From Magnetospirillum sp. (lineage in GTDB: Bacteria; Pseudomonadota; Alphaproteobacteria; Rhodospirillales; Magnetospirillaceae): a stretch of DNA of 10,000 nt. Below are positions 5,749 through 10,000 of the stretch, in pieces (the first letter of the stretch is position 1; each line of letters starts with the position of its first letter). Where the stretch lies: positions 1-10,000 of the forward strand of contig JAIWOG010000029.1 of NCBI GenBank assembly GCA_020217035.1, read 5' to 3'. The translations under genes and the position numbers were made by a program. The notes under the pieces are model-generated. The model saw only the letters and a list, made by a program, of their open reading frames with translations. It made no database searches and was not told the origin of the DNA.

Positions 5749-6863
5749 CGTTGCGTCCCCGGCGTGCGATACAGATCGGATATGGCGGCATCCTCGTGCC
5801 CCAACCGGTCCGACGAACCGCCGTCCCTGACAGCCATCCAGCCACCGTCATGCTCGGCCGACCGATAGAAGGCGTGCAACAGCGACAAGGTGGCGCGGGC
5901 GTCGGCGCGGTCGACCGGATAGGGACGACCTTCGACGAAGCTGGCGCGGATATCGCGATACATGGCGTCGTGACCAAAGCCATAGACGGCGCCATGGCCC
6001 TTGATGCCGGCAAAATCCTCGCTGAAGGGGGCGCAGGCGGAAGGGTCGGGGGTGAAAACCTGCAATTCGTTGACGGCGATGCCACCGATTTGGGCCATGC
6101 CCTTCGATCCGACGATGGACAGCGACGCCTCGAAGTCGTCGGGCCGCGCCGCCGTGGTGACCTCCAGGCTGCCGACCGCGCCGGACGGATAGGTCAAGGT
6201 GGCCACGACCGTATCCTCGACCTCGATATCGGCGCCCAAGGTGGCCATGGTCGCCGACACCCGCGCCACCTCGCCACCCAAATGGCGCAACAAATCCACA
6301 TGGTGGATGCCTTGATTGGTCAAGGCGCCGCCGTCATGGGAAAAGGTGCCGCGCCAGGGCGCCATGTCGTAATACCGTTGCGGGCGGCACCACCGCACCC
6401 GGACCGACATGATGCGGATATCCCCCAGCTCGCCCTGCGCCAATGCCTGGCGCACCCGTCCCACCGCCTTGTTGTAGCGGTTCTGGAACACGGGAAAGAT
6501 GCGCAGACCGGCGCGGTCCGCCGCCTCGTAGGCCTGGTCAAGCTGCTCGACCCGCATGAAGGTCGGCTTCTCGATGATCACATGCTTGCCGAAAACCTGG
6601 ATCATCTCCATGGCGTGCTCGAAATGCATGCCGGACGGCGTGATCACCGCCACCACGTCGATTTCCGGGTGTTCCGCCAGCATCCGGCGGTAATCCTGAT
6701 ACCACGGAACCCCGAATTCGGCGGAATAGGCCCGCGCCTTGTCGGCGACCAGATCGCAAACGGCGGTCAGGTTCACGCCTTCGTTGGCGCCGATCGAGCG
6801 GCAATGATGGCCGGCGATTCGCCCGCAGCCAATAAGGGCAACATTGGTGCGATCGTTGTTCAT
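5745..6863 (-). CDS. Gfo/Idh/MocA-family NAD(P)-dependent sugar oxidoreductase (second of the pair)
   Basis: This 372-residue cytoplasmic oxidoreductase has the Rossmann motif VALIGCGRIAGHH (8-20), Asp37 in AVCD, and the signature IEKPT (97-101) with Lys99. The C-terminal half carries FQNRYNKAV (126-134) and GGALTNQGIHHVDLL (178-192). His187 is the likely catalytic base, and Asn183 stands where its neighbour has Asp180. The NQGIHHVDLL segment resembles enzymes that oxidise UDP-linked amino-sugar acids (WlbA/WbpB group) in outline, but I would not assign that substrate. The two paralogues share only family motifs, so they are not a recent duplication. The start chosen is ATG 6861-6863, with the purine-rich AGAGAA upstream and a normal N-terminus. 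The alternative ATG 6900-6902, which overlaps the preceding TAA as TAATG, would add 13 residues of no family character. It is coupled to the next gene by a GTGA overlap. Confidence 0.93.
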   Translation of the reverse strand: MNNDRTNVALIGCGRIAGHHCRSIGANEGVNLTAVCDLVADKARAYSAEFGVPWYQDYRRMLAEHPEIDVVAVITPSGMHFEHAMEMIQVFGKHVIIEKPTFMRVEQLDQAYEAADRAGLRIFPVFQNRYNKAVGRVRQALAQGELGDIRIMSVRVRWCRPQRYYDMAPWRGTFSHDGGALTNQGIHHVDLLRHLGGEVARVSATMATLGADIEVEDTVVATLTYPSGAVGSLEVTTAARPDDFEASLSIVGSKGMAQIGGIAVNELQVFTPDPSACAPFSEDFAGIKGHGAVYGFGHDAMYRDIRASFVEGRPYPVDRADARATLSLLHAFYRSAEHDGGWMAVRDGGSSDRLGHEDAAISDLYRTPGTQR

Positions 6864-6901
6864 GTCGTTCTCTGTTCGAAACGCCGAGTAAACTGCCATC
6901 A

Positions 6902-8503
6902 TTAACCGCGCCCGTCCAGCGCCTCGCGCCAGACCGCGTAATCGGGCTCGCTGACGATGGCGGCCCGATCCAGCGGCGGCGGCGGGCGGGAAGCGGCCAG
7001 GGCGGCGGCAATGGAAGACGCGTCCACCGCCCGCGCTTCCACCTGGGGCGGCAGGATATTCATGGCGACGATGCCCTGCGGCCGAAAACGCAAGGTCGGC
7101 AGACCGAACAAAAGCCCTTCGAGTCCCACGGTTCCGGTGGAATAGACCACCGCCGACAAACGCTGGTGCTCGGGCAGAACGGTGGCGGCACGATGGATGC
7201 GACCTTGCTCGGCGATGGGGAACGGATACATGGGATGGTCCTTGACCAGCAGCGGCGGCCCCTCCGCCGGCAAGGCCGCAAGCGCTTCCATCATCTGCGC
7301 CGAGATACGCGGATCGTTGGACAAGGCGACGAAGATCGGCGCCGTCGGATCATAAAGCGGACCCTGACCCGAGGAAATGCGGAAGGCGCCGCCGATCCGC
7401 AATCTTGACGCCGGCACGCCCCAGCCTTCCAGGAAATCGCGGTAAGCCGGTCCGTTGGCGATCAGCAGATCGGGAATGCTGCCCAATCCGTCCGGATTGG
7501 GGGCCGGACTTTGATTGTACATGTGGGGACCGACCACGGTGTGCTGGTAACCGATGCTGCGGGTTCCCGCCCGATGGGCGGCACGGACGAAATCGCGCTC
7601 CCACGGATGGTTTTCCCAGGGCCACGCCACCGCGCTTGGGCGAACCCGCCGCAACCAGCGCCGTTGACAATGCATCTGCCAGCGATTGGCGGCGGCGGCC
7701 CCGCCGCCGCCTTCCTTCGCCTCGGCCCGGCGTACCAACCAGCCGAAACGCCCTGCCTTGGCGTGTGACGGAGGACGCCAACGGCGAAACGGCAGCAAAG
7801 CGGCAAACCATGGATTGCCCCAGGCATGCAAGGAGGCGGTGCGACCATCCGCCGCAAGTTCCTTCGCCCGACCGGCGGGACAATCGGTATGCAGCAGCCG
7901 GAGCAAATTCGGCATCCGTGCCATCAAGTCGCCGAAATAGGCGTCCTTGCCGTCGCCGTCGCTGCCAGGATGGCCATAGACCAGCAGACAGGGGGCGGCC
8001 GGTTGATGATGGTGGTCGCGAAGGGCACGGGTGGCCAAGGCGGCCCTGGCGACGCGAAGCGCCAGTCGCGCCCGCGCCAGCAGGCCGCGCAAGGCCAAGC
8101 GAAATTCGACCCGCCGAAGCGGCGGCGGGGAGCCAGGGCTGATCCCGGGTCGGCCGGCAAGTTGCCGGAACAGCCAAGGATCGTCGCAGACCAGCAAAAT
8201 CCTGTCCGGCTCGCCGGCCAGGGACTCGGCCAGCACCGCCCAAGCCATCATCAGCCCCATGTCCGAGCCATAGGTCGTGCAGGTGGGAGCGTGGGCGAGT
8301 TCGCCGCCCGCCTGGCCGGCCAAAGCACGGCCCAATTCCCACCAGGGGTCACGGATGGCGTCGAACGCCTGTTCCAGCCGCACCGCCAGGTCGGCCACCC
8401 GCCGCGCCGGTTCCAACGGCAAGGCCGCGCCGGACACGGCGCACCAGCTGTCCCAGTCGGTCAGTCCGTCAAGGTCGCGACTGTGGCGCAGAAGAACCGG
8501 CAT
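6902..8503 (-). CDS. GT-B-like surface carbohydrate biosynthesis protein (putative glycosyl- or glycerophosphotransferase)
   Basis: This 533-residue protein has no signal peptide or obvious membrane helix. The C-terminal half looks like the nucleotide-sugar side of a GT-B enzyme, as in CDP-glycerol glycerophosphotransferases and capsule KpsC/KpsS proteins. Visible elements are WENHPWERD (296-304), GYQHTVVGPHMYN (318-330), PDLLIANG (344-351), LVKDHP (419-424) and YSTGTVGLEGLLFGLPT (454-470). The overall pattern also recalls the uncharacterised surface carbohydrate family TIGR04326, from memory and not verified. The N-terminal half (1-290) is poorly recognisable, Arg- and Ala-rich, with a Gly/Ala linker near 267-274. 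It starts at ATG 8501-8503, four bases after the FkbM stop, without a good ribosome site. Inferred role: transfer of the locus's activated sugar, at the inner membrane, to the growing glycan. A polysaccharide-processing role without transferase activity is possible. Confidence 0.75.
   Translation of the reverse strand: MPVLLRHSRDLDGLTDWDSWCAVSGAALPLEPARRVADLAVRLEQAFDAIRDPWWELGRALAGQAGGELAHAPTCTTYGSDMGLMMAWAVLAESLAGEPDRILLVCDDPWLFRQLAGRPGISPGSPPPLRRVEFRLALRGLLARARLALRVARAALATRALRDHHHQPAAPCLLVYGHPGSDGDGKDAYFGDLMARMPNLLRLLHTDCPAGRAKELAADGRTASLHAWGNPWFAALLPFRRWRPPSHAKAGRFGWLVRRAEAKEGGGGAAAANRWQMHCQRRWLRRVRPSAVAWPWENHPWERDFVRAAHRAGTRSIGYQHTVVGPHMYNQSPAPNPDGLGSIPDLLIANGPAYRDFLEGWGVPASRLRIGGAFRISSGQGPLYDPTAPIFVALSNDPRISAQMMEALAALPAEGPPLLVKDHPMYPFPIAEQGRIHRAATVLPEHQRLSAVVYSTGTVGLEGLLFGLPTLRFRPQGIVAMNILPPQVEARAVDASSIAAALAASRPPPPLDRAAIVSEPDYAVWREALDGRG
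7688..7711. repeat. GC-only inverted repeat encoding a Gly/Ala linker
   Basis: GGCGGCGGCG (7688-7697) and CGCCGCCGCC (7702-7711) flank a GCCC centre. On the - strand the segment encodes a GGGGAAAA-type low-complexity linker in the GT-B-like protein. It would make a very stable stem in DNA or RNA and could vary in triplet number between strains without breaking the frame. Confidence 0.85.
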
Positions 8504-8507
8504 CAGA

Positions 8508-9440
8508 CTAGGGAACGATCTGCGGCGTGCGCGGCAACAACAGCAGGTTGACGGCGATTTCCGGCTCGTCCCCGGTCAGCGGGGTGAGACGCAAATAAGG
8601 ATTGGCCGGCGTCACCGCATGCACGACCAGGACGTGGTGGTCGGGGAAGGTCGCCCCGTACCAACCCATGGTCAGGCCCAGCTTGGCCAGACGGGTGCTG
8701 TGGGCTTCGACGATCAATGCCGGACGATGGCGGCGGATGGTTTCCATGCCGCCTTGCAGGATCAGCGGTTCGAATCCCTCGGTGTCGATCTTGATGAAGC
8801 CGATCCGACCTTCCGTCACCTGTTCGGCCACCACGTCGTCCAAGCGACGGATGGGCAGGGTCCGCTTTTGATAGCGTTCGGGATGGGCCTGGACATGGAC
8901 GGTTTCGAGAAAGCTGGACGTCCCCTCGACGGCGGCGCCGGCGACGTTGACGTTCATCTCCAAGGTACCGTTTTCCGCCCCCAGGCCACAGCGCAGGATG
9001 GTGACGTTGCCCAAGCCGTTCAGGGCACAATTGATGGAATTGCGCTCGGCCATCTCTTCCACCGGCTCGAAAGCCAGAACCCGGCCGCGATGGGCACGGC
9101 GGGCGAAGGCCACCGTGTGCAGGCCGACATTGGCGCCGATATCAAGCACCACGTCGTCTTCGCGGATCAGGGTGCGGATCAGGTAGCTGATCTCGGGCTC
9201 GTAGGCCGCGCCGTGGGGAAAGGCGACGATTTCCTTGGTCGGCGAACGCAGCGCCAGATAGGAATGGGCGTCGGCCACATAGCGGGCGCCATCACGGTCC
9301 ACCACGAGTTGCGGGGTGTGGAAAGGATTGGTCAGCCCGGCCAACTTGGCCTTGCGGTGGAACGGACGGCCCAGATGGCGGGCGATTCCGCCAATCATCG
9401 GGTGGTCCAGAAGGGAGAGAAGAGTTTGCTTGAGGTCCAT
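8508..9440 (-). CDS. FkbM-family S-adenosylmethionine-dependent methyltransferase
   Basis: This 310-residue cytoplasmic protein should transfer a methyl group from S-adenosylmethionine to an oxygen of a sugar or similar small acceptor. The SAM-binding Rossmann fold begins with VVLDIGANVGLHT (97-109), followed by the acidic-loop motif AFEP (123-126). The FkbM hallmark FIKIDTEGFE spans 215-224, and PALIVEAH follows, as in the family. The first 90 residues are an extra N-terminal segment longer than in minimal FkbM proteins. The start chosen is ATG 9438-9440, four bases after the SDR stop with AGAG before it; an in-frame GTG at 9459-9461 would add seven residues inside the SDR gene. Neighbours point to O-methylation of the surface glycan, which is inference; FkbM acceptors cannot be predicted from sequence. 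Confidence 0.92.
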   Translation of the reverse strand: MDLKQTLLSLLDHPMIGGIARHLGRPFHRKAKLAGLTNPFHTPQLVVDRDGARYVADAHSYLALRSPTKEIVAFPHGAAYEPEISYLIRTLIREDDVVLDIGANVGLHTVAFARRAHRGRVLAFEPVEEMAERNSINCALNGLGNVTILRCGLGAENGTLEMNVNVAGAAVEGTSSFLETVHVQAHPERYQKRTLPIRRLDDVVAEQVTEGRIGFIKIDTEGFEPLILQGGMETIRRHRPALIVEAHSTRLAKLGLTMGWYGATFPDHHVLVVHAVTPANPYLRLTPLTGDEPEIAVNLLLLPRTPQIVP

Positions 9441-9444
9441 CGCT

Positions 9445-10000
9445 CTAAAGCCAATCGCCACCGGTCAGAGGAATCATCTGGCCGGTGATGAAGCCGGACC
9501 AATCGGAAAGAAGATAGATCATCAGCGCCGCCGCCTCGTCGGGATGACCGCCGCGCTTCAACGGCACCAGTTCGGCCCGCTCGCGCATCTGCTCGTCGGT
9601 GCGGTTGTGCCAACGCTGATGAAATCCGCTCATGATGTAACCGAATCGGACGCCGTTGACCAGAATGCCATGCGGCGCCCCCTCGCGCGCCAAACCCTGC
9701 ACCATGCATTCCGTTCCACGCTTGGCGACCGCATAAGGAAACGAGGTGGGGCTGCCGCCGTGCAAGGCGGATTCGGTGCCCGTCAGCAAGATGCGGCCAC
9801 CGCTCGCCTGTTCGCGCATGCGGCGCAACGCGGCACGGGCCAAAAAGGCGGGCTGGTTCAGGTTGACGTCGATTTCCCGTTCCCAGTCGGCACCCGCCAT
9901 GTCGTTCCAATGGCCGCTGAATTGGATGGAACCGGACAGCACCACCAAGGCGTCGATGCCGCCTGCCCGCGCCACGAATTCGTCCACCAGCGACCGGCAA
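9445..10000 (-). CDS. Short-chain dehydrogenase/reductase (SDR), 5' end outside window
   Basis: This is the C-terminal 184 residues of a classical SDR, numbered here from the window edge. The GxxxGxG cofactor motif lies upstream, outside the window. The catalytic YxxxK is present as YAVAK (Tyr89, Lys93), and the structural Asn is in DVNLNQ (Asn46). The C-terminal part has LKRGGHPDEAA and FITGQMIPLTGGDWL, close to the usual ending of classical SDRs. Two oddities are visible: the NNAG-like strand reads VLSGS, and the Ser before Tyr sits 12 residues upstream where 13 is normal, within GTESA. The PG motif after the active site is replaced by VRFGY. It is the first visible gene of the operon; the true start and promoter are beyond 10000. 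A role in oxidising or reducing a sugar intermediate is inferred; the PtmA-like SDRs of sugar-acid loci are a comparison only. Confidence 0.92.
   Translation of the reverse strand, partial: CRSLVDEFVARAGGIDALVVLSGSIQFSGHWNDMAGADWEREIDVNLNQPAFLARAALRRMREQASGGRILLTGTESALHGGSPTSFPYAVAKRGTECMVQGLAREGAPHGILVNGVRFGYIMSGFHQRWHNRTDEQMRERAELVPLKRGGHPDEAAALMIYLLSDWSGFITGQMIPLTGGDWL

Noticed and set aside
5751..6905. Long + strand open frame (384 codons) opposite the second Gfo/Idh gene
   Set aside because: It is antisense to a gene with clear family motifs. Its translation is rich in Gly, Arg, His and Gln with no recognisable motif, as expected for the mirror frame of a GC-rich gene.
8277..9488. Long + strand open frame (403 codons) opposite the FkbM gene
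   Set aside because: Same reasoning: the - strand frame carries the FkbM signatures, and the + strand product is low-complexity with no domain.

Overview
The window is GC-rich (clearly above 60% by eye), almost wholly coding, and carries a surface-glycan biosynthesis locus. The protein style (many Arg, Ala and Gly residues, ATGA and GTGA gene overlaps, top family matches by motif) suggests an alphaproteobacterium, plausibly of the Rhodospirillales/Magnetospirillum type. That assignment is inference from style; there is no rRNA or marker gene here to prove it.

Layout: at the left edge the 3' half of a NodU/CmcH-type O-carbamoyltransferase runs on the + strand (1-927). It converges, across a 33-bp spacer, on an unbroken run of nine genes on the - strand (10000 down to 961). 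In transcription order these are: a short-chain dehydrogenase/reductase (SDR, 5' part outside the window), an FkbM-family methyltransferase, a 533-residue GT-B-like surface carbohydrate protein, two different Gfo/Idh/MocA oxidoreductases, a KdsB-like cytidylyltransferase, a membrane-anchored SGNH hydrolase/acyltransferase-like protein, a Gph-like HAD phosphatase, and a D-2-hydroxyacid dehydrogenase. Gaps are 4, 4, 38 and 6 bp; the other four junctions overlap by 1-4 bp. This is almost certainly one transcription unit whose promoter lies beyond position 10000.

How the genes may fit together (inference): three or four NAD(P)-dependent redox enzymes and a phosphatase would shape an acidic or keto sugar. 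The KdsB-like enzyme would activate it as a CMP-sugar and the GT-B-like protein would transfer it. The FkbM, SGNH and carbamoyltransferase proteins would decorate the glycan with methyl, acyl and carbamoyl groups. No sugar-acid synthase (NeuB/KdsA type), aminotransferase, flippase or polymerase is present, so the pathway is only partly visible.

The most unusual sequence-level signals are three G runs of 7-8 bases, all inside the SGNH gene (possible slippage sites), a perfect 12-bp inverted repeat inside the cytidylyltransferase gene, and the divergence of the cytidylyltransferase itself from ordinary KdsB. No tRNA, rRNA, CRISPR array, insertion sequence or clear rho-independent terminator was seen.
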